DNA from: Paenibacillus sp. OV219
GTDB taxonomy: Bacteria; Bacillota; Bacilli; Paenibacillales; Paenibacillaceae
Length of the DNA stretch: 64,000 nt
Assembly: GCF_900110075.1 (NCBI RefSeq)
Contig: NZ_FOCJ01000001.1
Coordinates: 434,001-498,000 of the forward strand
Direction of reading: 5' to 3'
Both the position numbers and the translations under genes were made by a program. Under the pieces are notes generated by a model. The model did not search any database. It saw only the letters and a list, made by a program, of their open reading frames with translations, and was not told where the DNA came from. Of this stretch, positions 1-7,894 are shown one piece after another (within the stretch, counting starts at the first letter, position 1; each line of letters begins with the position of its first letter).

Positions 1-2868
1 TGGCTCACTAATCAGGCGATCGATCCGAAGTATACGAGTATGATGTTGGAATCGTTCATTGATCAAGGGCTGTTGCAGCTGACACCTGCAGGATGGGTAG
101 CTGGAGCTCGTGATCTTCCGCAAGAAGGCACGAATCCGATCACCATTACGGAACAGAAGCTGGATCAGCTGAGCGAAGAAGAGACGGATTTGCTCGCGCT
201 GTTCTGCTGCTTGCCAGCGCCGATCCGCGTATGGAATTTGTTCAACGCGAATAAGCTCCCACTTAGTCAGCTGTATGTCAATTTGCATCGTCTGGCGCAG
301 CTAGGTCTGATTCTGTTCTTCCATCAGAATAGTGTGATCGTACATAACAATGTGAAGGAGCGTCTTGCTCTCCGCTATGATATGGCGCAGGCTTATACGC
401 AAGCGGTCGCCTACATGCTGGAGTTCGAGAAGTATCCATCGCTAACGTTGCTTAATCTGGTGCGCAAATCCGGTGATAAGCGGCGGGAGTATGCACTGCT
501 GATGCTCTATTTCCGCAGAAATCGCAAGGCGCTCTCTTCTGAGCAGTCGCGGCTGCTGCTGGAGCAGATGATCGGGCTGCACGAGCTGCTTCAGCGTCCG
601 ACGATGCAATGCTTTTATCGGCTTATTTTGCCAGTGTACAATGGTTTCCGCGAGATGAAGCGCTGTGAAGAAGTTTGCATGAAGCTGTATGAGCTGAGAG
701 GCCGCGACGGCGATCGATTCAAGTGGATGTTCTATAAAATGCTGCAAAATGAACTTGAGCTCGCCGACCATAAAGATGAGCTGTTCGCCTACCTGGAGAA
801 TCCGAAACACAGGCTCAGCGATAAGCTCGATGCGCTGTGCCCACTCGTGGCCAACCGCGTATATCTGAATCTCGAGCCGCATGAGAAGGAGTACATCAAA
901 GAGCTGTACATCGGGCAAATTTATCCGAACCGCCATCTCATTCCGGAATGGGAGTTCATCGACTCCTCCTACTATTGCATTGCGTTTATATTTGAGAATT
1001 TCCCTCAATTGAACACATGGGGACTTGCGCTGTTGAACAAAGTGGAGTCAATGCTCCATTACAGCTTCTACCCGGATCTCATTCTGAGAGTGTATAACAT
1101 GTACATTCATCAAAATAACGCGCGTATGGCAAGAAGCTACATCGAAAAAGTGATCACAGGTGCAACTCAGCTTGGACATCCGAATATGCTCGAGGTTGGT
1201 CACGCGAACGGCATGGAAATATCGCTTATTCTCGGTGATATGCCAGCATTCCATTATCACTGGAACCAGCTCGTCGACATTAAGCGCAGGGATGTTCTTG
1301 AAGGCGTTCGCGATATGATCCGGATGTATGCCTGTGAATCTCGGCAATGGGAGCTGCTTGACCGCATGGGTCAAATTCCGGATACGAGCGACTATGCGAA
1401 GACAAGAATGGAGCTTTACCGCGTCTACGCTGCGCATCGCAGGGGAGAGCGAATGTTTCCGCAGCCTGCTATTCAAGAGGAGCAGCCGGCCATGTTCGTT
1501 GGAGCGCTTAGGCTGCTGCAGCTCGGGTTAGTAGAAGAAGCATGCCGCCATCTCCAGCGGTGCATCGGCGGTGCAGAGCGTGCGGGGAGATTCCCAATGC
1601 TGGAGGGCTGGACATTCCGCGAGCTGCTGCTAGCGATGCTCAGCATTCAGTCAGTGAGCGAGACGATTACAATCGATGAGATTGGCGAGTGGATTGCTCG
1701 TTTCAAACAATTTATTGAAACGAACGCCTATGATTTGTTCTGGGCGGATTACTATTATATCTCTGCGGTGTGGGAGCTTCGGCAAGGCGCAGTCACGAAC
1801 GGGATGCTGCTGCTGCGCAAAGCGATCAACGCTTATTATCTGATCCAGCAGAATGACCGGGCTGTAGAAGTTAAGCGGGAGATGGAAGCTTACATGGAGC
1901 CGTTAGGGTTGCCTGTAGGCTGGGAATTGGCGGACAACGCGCAAGTCATACAAATCATGCAAGAGCGCAGAAGCTTCCTAGAGCAATCGCTCGATTACTT
2001 GACGACGATACGATTATTCGACCGTTTGCCGGATTCGCTTAATCTGAGCATGGTGATCGATCGCGTCACGTTTGCGCTTTTTGAATATTATCCGGTTGCT
2101 TATGCATCCATTCTGTTCGACCTGAAGTTCCATAAATCGCAGAACTATTATTCCGCTTTCGGTCCAATCGGCCGAAACATGCTGACTGAATATCGCGCGG
2201 GCGAGAGTCAGTTGCAGCGAGTAAGCATCGCACTGTTTGGCGCAAAGCACCGTTCGATCCGGATGGATGTGTTCCTGCATCAGATGAACGATAATGTCGC
2301 GCATCAATTGGATCAGCTGCTGCATATCGTTAAACCGCATATCGCGAATGCGGTACTGTATGAGGAAATGATGATCGACAGCTTGACTGGACTCTATTTG
2401 CGTCAGCATTTTATGGATAGGCTTGTGCAAGAGGTTGAAATATCGAAGCAGTATGGCCTCGACGTCTCGGTTCTGATGATCGACTTGGACGACTTCCGCA
2501 AAGTCAATGAGCTCGGCCATCAAGTTGGCGATGAGGTGCTGAGGAAGATCGCTGATACGATTCGGTCGCTGCTCAGCCAGCATGATATTCCGGGCCGCTA
2601 CGGCGGTGAGGAGATGCTCATTATTCTGCCTAAGACAGACGGGAAGCATGCGATGCAGCTGGCATCGGATATTCGCAAGCAGATTGAATTGGAATTCGGC
2701 AGCGGATTCGGCCAGCCTTATCGAGTAACGGTCAGCATCGGCGTCGCTTCGATGGAATTATGCCATGCAGGTACGGCGGAGGAGCTTATCCGATATGCCG
2801 ATGATGCGGAGATAAAGGCGAAGAAGACCGGGAAGAACAAGGTGGTAGCGGCTTGGATGCTAGCGTGA
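1..2868 (+). CDS. Large regulator with C-terminal GGDEF domain (5' end outside window)
   Basis: The frame is already open at base 1, so the gene begins upstream; about 955 residues are visible. The first ~640 residues are helix-rich and repeat-like, as in the TPR/helical middle of large signalling ATPases, but I recognise no catalytic motif there. A GAF-like stretch follows (~650-780), then a full GGDEF domain (~790-950) with DSLTGLY, DLDDF and RYGGEEM. The signature is GGEEM rather than GGDEF/GGEEF. The position five residues upstream reads SQHD, so the Arg of the RxxD inhibitory site is missing. Expected activity is c-di-GMP synthesis from two GTP. Known relatives often carry a kinase or AAA module at the N-terminus, which would lie outside the window. 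The C-terminal call is firm; the rest is inference. Confidence 0.85.
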   Translation, partial: WLTNQAIDPKYTSMMLESFIDQGLLQLTPAGWVAGARDLPQEGTNPITITEQKLDQLSEEETDLLALFCCLPAPIRVWNLFNANKLPLSQLYVNLHRLAQLGLILFFHQNSVIVHNNVKERLALRYDMAQAYTQAVAYMLEFEKYPSLTLLNLVRKSGDKRREYALLMLYFRRNRKALSSEQSRLLLEQMIGLHELLQRPTMQCFYRLILPVYNGFREMKRCEEVCMKLYELRGRDGDRFKWMFYKMLQNELELADHKDELFAYLENPKHRLSDKLDALCPLVANRVYLNLEPHEKEYIKELYIGQIYPNRHLIPEWEFIDSSYYCIAFIFENFPQLNTWGLALLNKVESMLHYSFYPDLILRVYNMYIHQNNARMARSYIEKVITGATQLGHPNMLEVGHANGMEISLILGDMPAFHYHWNQLVDIKRRDVLEGVRDMIRMYACESRQWELLDRMGQIPDTSDYAKTRMELYRVYAAHRRGERMFPQPAIQEEQPAMFVGALRLLQLGLVEEACRHLQRCIGGAERAGRFPMLEGWTFRELLLAMLSIQSVSETITIDEIGEWIARFKQFIETNAYDLFWADYYYISAVWELRQGAVTNGMLLLRKAINAYYLIQQNDRAVEVKREMEAYMEPLGLPVGWELADNAQVIQIMQERRSFLEQSLDYLTTIRLFDRLPDSLNLSMVIDRVTFALFEYYPVAYASILFDLKFHKSQNYYSAFGPIGRNMLTEYRAGESQLQRVSIALFGAKHRSIRMDVFLHQMNDNVAHQLDQLLHIVKPHIANAVLYEEMMIDSLTGLYLRQHFMDRLVQEVEISKQYGLDVSVLMIDLDDFRKVNELGHQVGDEVLRKIADTIRSLLSQHDIPGRYGGEEMLIILPKTDGKHAMQLASDIRKQIELEFGSGFGQPYRVTVSIGVASMELCHAGTAEELIRYADDAEIKAKKTGKNKVVAAWMLA

Positions 2869-2878
2869 GTAAGCAAAT

Positions 2879-2940
2879 GTAATGGAAATAGAAATAGTAA
2901 TAGAAATAGAAATGAAAACAGTAATGGAAATGAAAAGAAA
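2879..2940. repeat. Purine-rich degenerate GAAATA/GAAATG repeat
   Basis: Just after the stop codon the top strand is almost only A, G and a few T, built from repeated units such as GAAATA, GTAATA, GAAATG and GTAATGGAAATG. It runs into the following terminator stem. It looks like slippage-derived simple sequence; no function is visible. Confidence 0.5.
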
Positions 2941-2972
2941 CGCAGGCCGAGTGACGGTTGCGTTTCTTTTTG
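2933..2972 (+). terminator. Rho-independent terminator of the GGDEF regulator gene
   Basis: A perfect 12-bp stem (AAAAGAAACGCA at 2933-2944 with TGCGTTTCTTTT at 2959-2970) closes a 14-base loop. The A/T ends let it work in both directions, so it could also stop transcription from the metallophosphoesterase remnant on the other strand. Confidence 0.85.
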
Positions 2973-2981
2973 TGTTGGCGT

Positions 2982-3493
2982 TTAAAGCTGACCACCATGA
3001 AAAATCCTAAGAATGAACTCTCTTTCAGGCACTTCAAGCTTATGATACGAATGTAAGAATCGCTCGTTATTATAAGGTACTTCAATAATCCTCGCGCTGA
3101 TCCCATTCTCGTTTACTGTAACGATGCCATATCTAGCTTTGGGTAGATGATAACATCCGAGTGAACCAGGATTAAAGTAGGTTCTAGCAGTAGAAACAAA
3201 GTGATGAACAATATGATGGTGCCCAAAGCAGACGAGCTCATAATCGGCTTCAGCATAAGTCTGCTCTAGACTTTCTGCAGTTGGCTGGCCAATTACTCAT
3301 AACCTCTATAAATTTAGGATCTATTCGATCTGCCAACCATTGATGATGTGCTCGTTCGTTATGATGACCAGGAGGCGCTTCCTCCTGATTGAATGCGGCA
3401 ATGACAGCTATATCGTGATTACCAATCACAAATGAAACATCATCTCTACTTGTCAGTAGATCCAGCACTTCATTTGAATCCGGTCCCCCCTAG
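2982..3493 (-). pseudogene. Metallophosphoesterase (YfcE-like), N-terminally truncated and frameshifted
   Basis: Read on the minus strand, one frame gives GGPDSNEVLDLL then VIGNHD, followed by MSNWP. The homology then moves to another frame that reads AESLEQTYAEADYELVCFGH, then HH, STARTYFNPGSLGCY and a normal end at 2982. GNHD and GHHH are the calcineurin-like phosphoesterase metal motifs. The frame change lies near 3275-3285. The first ~45 residues, with the DxH motif, are absent: a stop precedes GGPDSN, and the MerR gene ends 18 bases further upstream. Two lesions make this a decayed copy. An intact member would be a small cytosolic phosphodiesterase or phosphatase. An assembly error could explain the frameshift but not the missing N-terminus. 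Confidence 0.8.
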
Positions 3494-3511
3494 TGCTTGG
3501 TTCAAGTTGGA

Positions 3512-3919
3512 TTAGTTCGCTCGATTGCGCACGCGCTCTTTCATTTTCTCCATGAGCGGAATATTGCCGGGGTCGTTGTAAAATCCGATCTTCTCATCAA
3601 TCAGCTGCAAATTGTGCTGAAGTCTCTCGATTTGGCGCTCTACCTCAAGCCGGTGCTCGGTCAGCATACTCTTCCGTTCTTCTATCGTATCCGCACCTAG
3701 TGCCGCCCACTGGCTGTATGTCTTCATTTCTTTGATTGGCATTCCGGTATCCTTCAAGCAGCAGATCAGCGCAACCCAGTTCATGTCTGCCTCGGTGAAG
3801 ATGCGATTGCCGGATTTGGTACGCTCAACGAATGGAAGGAGCCCTTCTTTGTCATAATAACGCAGCGTATGTGCAGAGAGTCCGAACTTCTGTGCGACTT
3901 CGTTAATGGAATAATTCAT
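3512..3919 (-). CDS. MerR-family transcriptional regulator
   Basis: 135 residues. The N-terminus (MNYSINEVAQKFGLSAHTLR then YYDKEGLLP) is a textbook MerR winged helix, followed by FTEADMNWVALICCLKDTGM and a C-terminal dimerisation helix rich in E, R, L and Q (~85-125). There is no cysteine cluster for metal sensing, which places it nearer the AdhR/aldehyde-responsive or general-stress MerR branch than MerR/ZntR; that placement is inference. The start is supported by GGAGGC eight bases upstream. It is divergent from a short-chain dehydrogenase, and its probable operator lies in the shared intergenic region, so it most likely controls that enzyme and perhaps itself. Confidence 0.9.
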   Translation of the reverse strand: MNYSINEVAQKFGLSAHTLRYYDKEGLLPFVERTKSGNRIFTEADMNWVALICCLKDTGMPIKEMKTYSQWAALGADTIEERKSMLTEHRLEVERQIERLQHNLQLIDEKIGFYNDPGNIPLMEKMKERVRNRAN

Positions 3920-3940
3920 ATTTTAACAGCCTCCTATGGC

Positions 3941-3971
3941 TTGACTTAGAGTTAACTCGAAGTGATATTCT
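3941..3971 (+). promoter_or_regulatory. MerR-type promoter with 19-bp spacer and operator
   Basis: TTGACT (3941-3946) and TATTCT (3966-3971) are separated by 19 bp, the overlong spacer typical of MerR-activated promoters. Inside is a near-perfect palindrome, ACTTAGAGTTAACTCGAAGT (3944-3963), with one mismatched base pair. It points toward the dehydrogenase gene. The MerR regulator next door is the obvious ligand; binding itself is inferred. Confidence 0.75.
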
Positions 3972-4036
3972 CACTTTAGACCTCACGGGCCGAATGGTCA
4001 AGAGGCCAAACCACATACACAAGGAGCAATGCATTT

Positions 4037-4801
4037 ATGAATCATACAACGAAAATCGCACTCGTAACAGGTGGAAGCCGCGGACTTGGGAGAAACACGG
4101 CATTAGCGCTGGCTGGCAAAGGAATCGGTGTCGTTATCACGTATCATACCCAGCAAGCGGCTGCTGATGAGGTTGTTCGTGAAATTGAGCAGGCAGGCGG
4201 CACAGCAGCAGCCATTCAGCTGGACGCTAGCGTTGTGTCTTCGTTCGATGGCTTCGCAGCTTCACTCAGCGACGTGTTGAACTCCAATTGGGACCGTGAC
4301 AGCTTCGATTATCTCGTTAACAATGCTGGTATTGGCAAGAATGTGCCATTCCCGAGCATGACGGAAGAGGTCTTCGATAGCCTTATGAACATTCATTTCA
4401 AAGGCGTCTATTTCTTGACGCAGAAGCTGCTTCCGCTGCTCGCAGATAACGGCGGCATCGTGAACGTATCCACTGGACTAGCGCGATTCGCGATGGAAGG
4501 GTATAGTGCGTATGCGTCGATGAAAGGCGCGATCGAGGTGCTGACACGCTATTTGGCGAAGGAGCTCGGCAAGAGAGGAATCCGCGTCAATGTGGTTGCT
4601 CCTGGCGCAATCGAGACCGACTTCGGCGGCGGTACGTTGCGCGAGAATCCACAAGTGAAAGCTCACATCGCCTCGATTACGGCACTAGGTCGCGCCGGTG
4701 TCCCGGACGATATCGGCGGCGTCATCGCATCACTCTGCACAGAAGATATGCGGTGGGTGAATGCGCAGCGCATCGAGGCTTCGGGCGGTATGCTGCTGTA
4801 A
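4037..4801 (+). CDS. Short-chain dehydrogenase/reductase (SDR, FabG-like)
   Basis: 254 residues, normal for a classical SDR. Visible motifs are TGGSRGLG (11-18, cofactor binding), NNAG (95-98) and the catalytic Ser145/Tyr159/Lys163 set in VNVSTG and YASMK. The C-terminal GAIETDFGG and NAQRIEASGG segments are standard. It should reduce a carbonyl or oxidise an alcohol with NAD(P)H; the substrate cannot be read from sequence. AAGGAG lies eight bases before the ATG. It stands alone, followed by a strong terminator, and is probably switched on by the divergent MerR regulator in response to a reactive aldehyde/ketone or similar stress (inference). Confidence 0.93.
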   Translation: MNHTTKIALVTGGSRGLGRNTALALAGKGIGVVITYHTQQAAADEVVREIEQAGGTAAAIQLDASVVSSFDGFAASLSDVLNSNWDRDSFDYLVNNAGIGKNVPFPSMTEEVFDSLMNIHFKGVYFLTQKLLPLLADNGGIVNVSTGLARFAMEGYSAYASMKGAIEVLTRYLAKELGKRGIRVNVVAPGAIETDFGGGTLRENPQVKAHIASITALGRAGVPDDIGGVIASLCTEDMRWVNAQRIEASGGMLL

Positions 4802-4829
4802 GCATGAGCGCAGAGTTACAGGCAATATA

Positions 4830-4870
4830 AAAGAAGGACATGGCTAATGATGCCATGTCCTTCTTTCGTT
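4830..4870 (+). terminator. Terminator after SDR gene
   Basis: A perfect 15-bp stem (4830-4844 with 4852-4866, core GGACATGGC/GCCATGTCC) with a 7-base loop and A/T-rich ends sits 28 bases after the stop. The remainder of the 290-base gap up to 5091 holds only the next hairpin; no gene is supported there. Confidence 0.9.
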
Positions 4871-5034
4871 CAGCTGGCTTAGAACGTGAACTTCCGCTCG
4901 CTGCGCTGCACTTATACAATATGTAAACTCGGGAGTTACGAAGCTAGGCGCGCGCAATCGTTCCCATGCGGTAAGCGAACTGCTGCGGCAAGGTTTTCTT
5001 ACCTAACAAATGGTTATAAAATCATTCGGAAGCC

Positions 5035-5074
5035 TAAGCTGGCATCGGTCTCAGAACCGATGCCAGCTTATTTT
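5035..5074. terminator. Terminator between convergent genes
   Basis: A perfect 15-bp stem (5035-5049 with 5056-5070, core GGCATCGGT/ACCGATGCC) with a 6-base loop is followed on the plus strand by TTTTAT. It lies just beyond the 3' end of the minus-strand methyltransferase-like gene and probably separates convergent transcripts. Confidence 0.8.
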
Positions 5075-5091
5075 ATAGAGGTATGATTATA

Positions 5092-5832
5092 CTAGTGGTC
5101 TTCGATGAGATAACCTTGCTCCAGCGTGATTGGGACAAAACCAACCATCTTACTCTCCTGGAAGCGGATCGGCCGCTCGCTCCCGATAATAATGATATTT
5201 CGCAGCTCGGACTTGCTTAATGAAGGTAGCGAGAACACACGAGTGTGCGCAAATACGGTTTGCAGCGTCGAATGGACAGCGGCTGTAATCGTATCTTGCC
5301 CGCCTTTACCCATCATATTCAAAATAACAGCGCCATCTTCTGTGAGCTTAGCAGCTGTCAGCTCGAAGAAGGATCGGGAAGTTAGATGCCTAGGAGTCCC
5401 TTTTGCCGTGAAAGCGTCTAGTAGGACGTAATCGAATGTGTGTGACGTCTGCTCTTCAAGAATGGCTCTCCCGTCACCGATTCGTACATGGTCATCCCTG
5501 CAGCCGAACAGATCTCTGCTTAGCTGGACGACTTGTTTATCAAGCTCTGCTGTCACGAAGCGAATTCCAGGGCAGCTGCGTGCAATCGTGCCAATGCCGT
5601 GCCCGATTAAGTAGACGTTTCCGTAAGAGGGGTTATTGCACTGCATGAGATGAATCATTACCCTTGGATATTCGAATACAATTCGATCGGGGTTGTCTAG
5701 ATCCATTGCGCCTTGCATGGCATTCTCAGCGAACTGGAGCACTCTGAAGCTGCCGCGTTCACCCCCGAGCTCATTCGTGTCGCAGACAGTAATCTCATGC
5801 TGGCTTGATTTTTCATGAAATAAGATTCGCAA
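5092..5832 (-). CDS. Spermidine-synthase-like (PABS-type) methyltransferase-fold protein
   Basis: 246 residues. The order YPRVMIHLMQ, YLIGHGIGTIAR, VTAELDKQVVQLSRDLF, RIGDGRAIL and FDYVLLDAFTAKGTP follows the Rossmann core of polyamine synthases and related methyltransferases. The glycine loop is GHGIGT rather than the GGGDGG of true spermidine synthases, so a real aminopropyl-transfer role is doubtful; many such 'fused spermidine synthase' proteins have unknown substrates. It starts with TTG, chosen because AAGGAG sits nine bases upstream. It is divergent from an ABC exporter, with three GTTCATA repeats between them. No partner enzyme of polyamine synthesis is nearby. Confidence 0.8.
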   Translation of the reverse strand: MRILFHEKSSQHEITVCDTNELGGERGSFRVLQFAENAMQGAMDLDNPDRIVFEYPRVMIHLMQCNNPSYGNVYLIGHGIGTIARSCPGIRFVTAELDKQVVQLSRDLFGCRDDHVRIGDGRAILEEQTSHTFDYVLLDAFTAKGTPRHLTSRSFFELTAAKLTEDGAVILNMMGKGGQDTITAAVHSTLQTVFAHTRVFSLPSLSKSELRNIIIIGSERPIRFQESKMVGFVPITLEQGYLIEDH

Positions 5833-5853
5833 TTATTTATGCTCCTTAACTTT

Positions 5854-5883
5854 GTTCATAAAGCTGTTCATATTCCGTTCATA
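5854..5883. promoter_or_regulatory. Three GTTCATA direct repeats in divergent intergenic region
   Basis: GTTCATA occurs at 5854-5860, 5866-5872 and 5877-5883, spaced 12 and 11 bases start to start, about one helical turn. They lie between the divergent methyltransferase-like gene and the ABC transporter. This is the layout of a response-regulator binding site, but no regulator gene is adjacent. Confidence 0.4.
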
Positions 5884-5932
5884 GAGTAAGAGTAAGATTC
5901 GTTTAGTCAATAGTCAACTAGGAGGAATTAAC

Positions 5933-6919
5933 TTGAAGCACGGATATAGTATAGAGCCGAAATCGAACGATTTAGCGGTTGATGCGCAAGGGCTTGTGAA
6001 GCTGTTTGGCGATAACCGCGCAGTAGATGGTGTTGATTTACAAGTAAAAGCAGGTTCGATTTATGGCGTACTCGGACCGAATGGAGCAGGGAAGACGACA
6101 ACGATTCGGATGCTCGCAACGCTGCTTCGACCTGATGCCGGTTCGGCGCGGATCTTTGGCTATGATGTGCTGAAGGATTCGCAAATTGTCCGCCAACTCA
6201 TTGGTGTAACCGGGCAATACGCATCGGTTGACGAGTCGCTTAGCGCAACGGAAAACTTAGTGATTTTCTCCCGCCTGCTTGGACTTGGCCGTGCGGAATC
6301 GAAGCGCAAAGCAGCGGATCTGCTCGAAGAATTCGGCCTCACGGAAGCGGCGAAGCGCCCGCTGAAGAATTTCTCCGGTGGTATGCGCCGCAGACTCGAT
6401 CTTGCAGCAAGCTTGATCGCGCAGCCGCCCCTCATCTTCCTCGATGAGCCGACAACGGGGCTTGATCCTCGTACACGCGCTCAAATGTGGGAAACGATCC
6501 GCAGATTGGTGAAGACGGGCTCGACCGTACTGCTCACGACACAGTACTTGGATGAAGCCGATCAGCTGGCGGACCGGATCGCCGTTATCGACCGCGGCCA
6601 CGTCGTTGCTGAAGGCACGGTGGATGAACTGAAAGCATCTGTCGGAACGTCGTCCTTGCAGCTGCGTGTGCAGCAGGAAGCAGATATTATGGAAGCACGC
6701 CGTATCGTCAATCATATGCTCGCGGTCCAATCCAATGTTTCCTCGGAAGCGACAAAGATTACAGCGCCAATGGCTGATCCCGACCGCGTTACAGATTTGC
6801 TTCTAGCGCTTCGAGAAGCAGGGATTGCGCTTGCAGAAGTCAGTGTACAGAAACCAACGCTTGATGAAGTATTCTTATCGATTACGGGTCAAGGCGTTCA
6901 AGAGGGGGCAACTAAATGA
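5933..6919 (+). CDS. ABC transporter ATP-binding protein, DrrA type
   Basis: 328 residues. Walker A is GPNGAGKTTT (48-57), the signature is NFSGGMRRRLDLA, and Walker B is PPLIFLDEPTTGLD, with TTQYLDEADQLADRI as the H-loop region lacking a plain His (TTQ). A ~100-residue C-terminal extension (DUF4162-type) follows, typical of DrrA/daunorubicin-resistance ATPases. It begins with TTG, fixed by AGGAGG six to seven bases upstream. It overlaps the permease gene by the four bases ATGA, so the two are co-translated. The pair should form a two-by-two exporter for a hydrophobic compound or drug; the substrate is unknown. Confidence 0.95.
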   Translation: MKHGYSIEPKSNDLAVDAQGLVKLFGDNRAVDGVDLQVKAGSIYGVLGPNGAGKTTTIRMLATLLRPDAGSARIFGYDVLKDSQIVRQLIGVTGQYASVDESLSATENLVIFSRLLGLGRAESKRKAADLLEEFGLTEAAKRPLKNFSGGMRRRLDLAASLIAQPPLIFLDEPTTGLDPRTRAQMWETIRRLVKTGSTVLLTTQYLDEADQLADRIAVIDRGHVVAEGTVDELKASVGTSSLQLRVQQEADIMEARRIVNHMLAVQSNVSSEATKITAPMADPDRVTDLLLALREAGIALAEVSVQKPTLDEVFLSITGQGVQEGATK

Positions 6920-7737
6920 GCAGCAACAGTCAGGCATTAAGAACAGGCACCAATCGTCCTCTGCGAAGACATATCAGCTTTAGTCAAACCATCCGCAACT
7001 CGCTTACGATGGCGTATCGGGGATTGCTCAAGATTAAGCGGACACCAGAGCAGCTATTTGACGTAACGCTTCAACCGATCATTTTCACACTCATGTTTAC
7101 GTACATCTTCGGCGGCGCGATCTCCGGTGACGTGCAAAGCTACCTGCCGGTCATTATTCCGGGTATTCTCGTGCAGACCGTAATTACAACATCAGTTGTA
7201 ACCGGGGTCCAGCTACGCGAGGATATGGACAAAGGCGTGTTCGACCGATTCAAATCATTGCCAATTGCCCGTATTGCTCCACTCGCAGGGGCACTGCTTG
7301 CCGATACGATCCGGTATACCATTGCAACAACGCTCACGTTCTCGATGGGTTACATCATGGGTTATCGTCCGGAAGGCGGGCTTGAGCATGTTGTTCTCGC
7401 AGGCTTGCTCGTCATTGTCTGTTCGTGGGCAATGAGCTGGATCTTCGCATTCTTCGGCGTTATTGCACGTACAGCTTCTAGCGTACAAGGTATTTCGATG
7501 CTCGTGCTGTTCCCGATGACGTTCTTGTCGAACGCATTCGTCCCTACGGATACAATGCCGAAGTGGCTCCGTTATATCGCGGACATCAACCCGATCTCGC
7601 ATCTTATCTCAGCAGTCCGTGATTTGACCAATAAAGGTACGGTTGGCTGGGATTTGGCTATATCGCTAATCGGCGCAGCAGTCATCGTTTTGGTCTTCGC
7701 ACCGATTACGGTTCGCGCCTACATGCGCCGGACATAG
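6916..7737 (+). CDS. ABC transporter permease, DrrB type (ABC-2)
   Basis: 273 residues with about six membrane segments in the ABC-2 arrangement: PIIFTLMFTYIFGGAI, YLPVIIPGILVQTVITTSVV, the DMDKGVFDRFKSLPIARIAP cytoplasmic coupling loop, IATTLTFSMGYIMGY, a central pair, and IGAAVIVLVFAPITV at the end. The coupling loop is the family hallmark. It is translationally coupled to the ATPase gene upstream. The transcript ends at a clear terminator. No biosynthetic cluster surrounds the pair, so a self-defence or multidrug role is a guess. Confidence 0.95.
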   Translation: MSSNSQALRTGTNRPLRRHISFSQTIRNSLTMAYRGLLKIKRTPEQLFDVTLQPIIFTLMFTYIFGGAISGDVQSYLPVIIPGILVQTVITTSVVTGVQLREDMDKGVFDRFKSLPIARIAPLAGALLADTIRYTIATTLTFSMGYIMGYRPEGGLEHVVLAGLLVIVCSWAMSWIFAFFGVIARTASSVQGISMLVLFPMTFLSNAFVPTDTMPKWLRYIADINPISHLISAVRDLTNKGTVGWDLAISLIGAAVIVLVFAPITVRAYMRRT

Positions 7738-7787
7738 CATAAGGTCTGAGCATGAACAGCTCGGCAACATATATTTCTTCAATTAAG

Positions 7788-7810
7788 CCCTTGAGCAATC
7801 AAGGGTTTTT
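7788..7810 (+). terminator. Terminator of the drrAB-like operon
   Basis: CCCTTGA (7788-7794), loop GCAA, TCAAGGG (7799-7805), then TTTTT. A short GNRA-looped stem with a U-tract, 51 bases after the permease stop. Confidence 0.9.
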
Positions 7811-7894
7811 GTTTTGGCTATGTTCTTTTTGCTGCTTTCAAATTAGAATAGCAATAGAGCAATAGAGGATGGCCACATAACTGGAGTGAATGAA

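Noticed and set aside
442-1008. 188-codon minus-strand frame inside the first GGDEF gene
   Set aside because: Antisense shadow of a strong coding frame; no ribosome site or domain.
2879-2940. GAAATA repeats as a CRISPR or regulatory array
   Set aside because: Units are only six bases, degenerate and without spacers; simple sequence is the better reading.
4886-5086. 66-codon frame in the gap after the SDR gene
   Set aside because: It runs through a perfect terminator stem and lacks a ribosome site.
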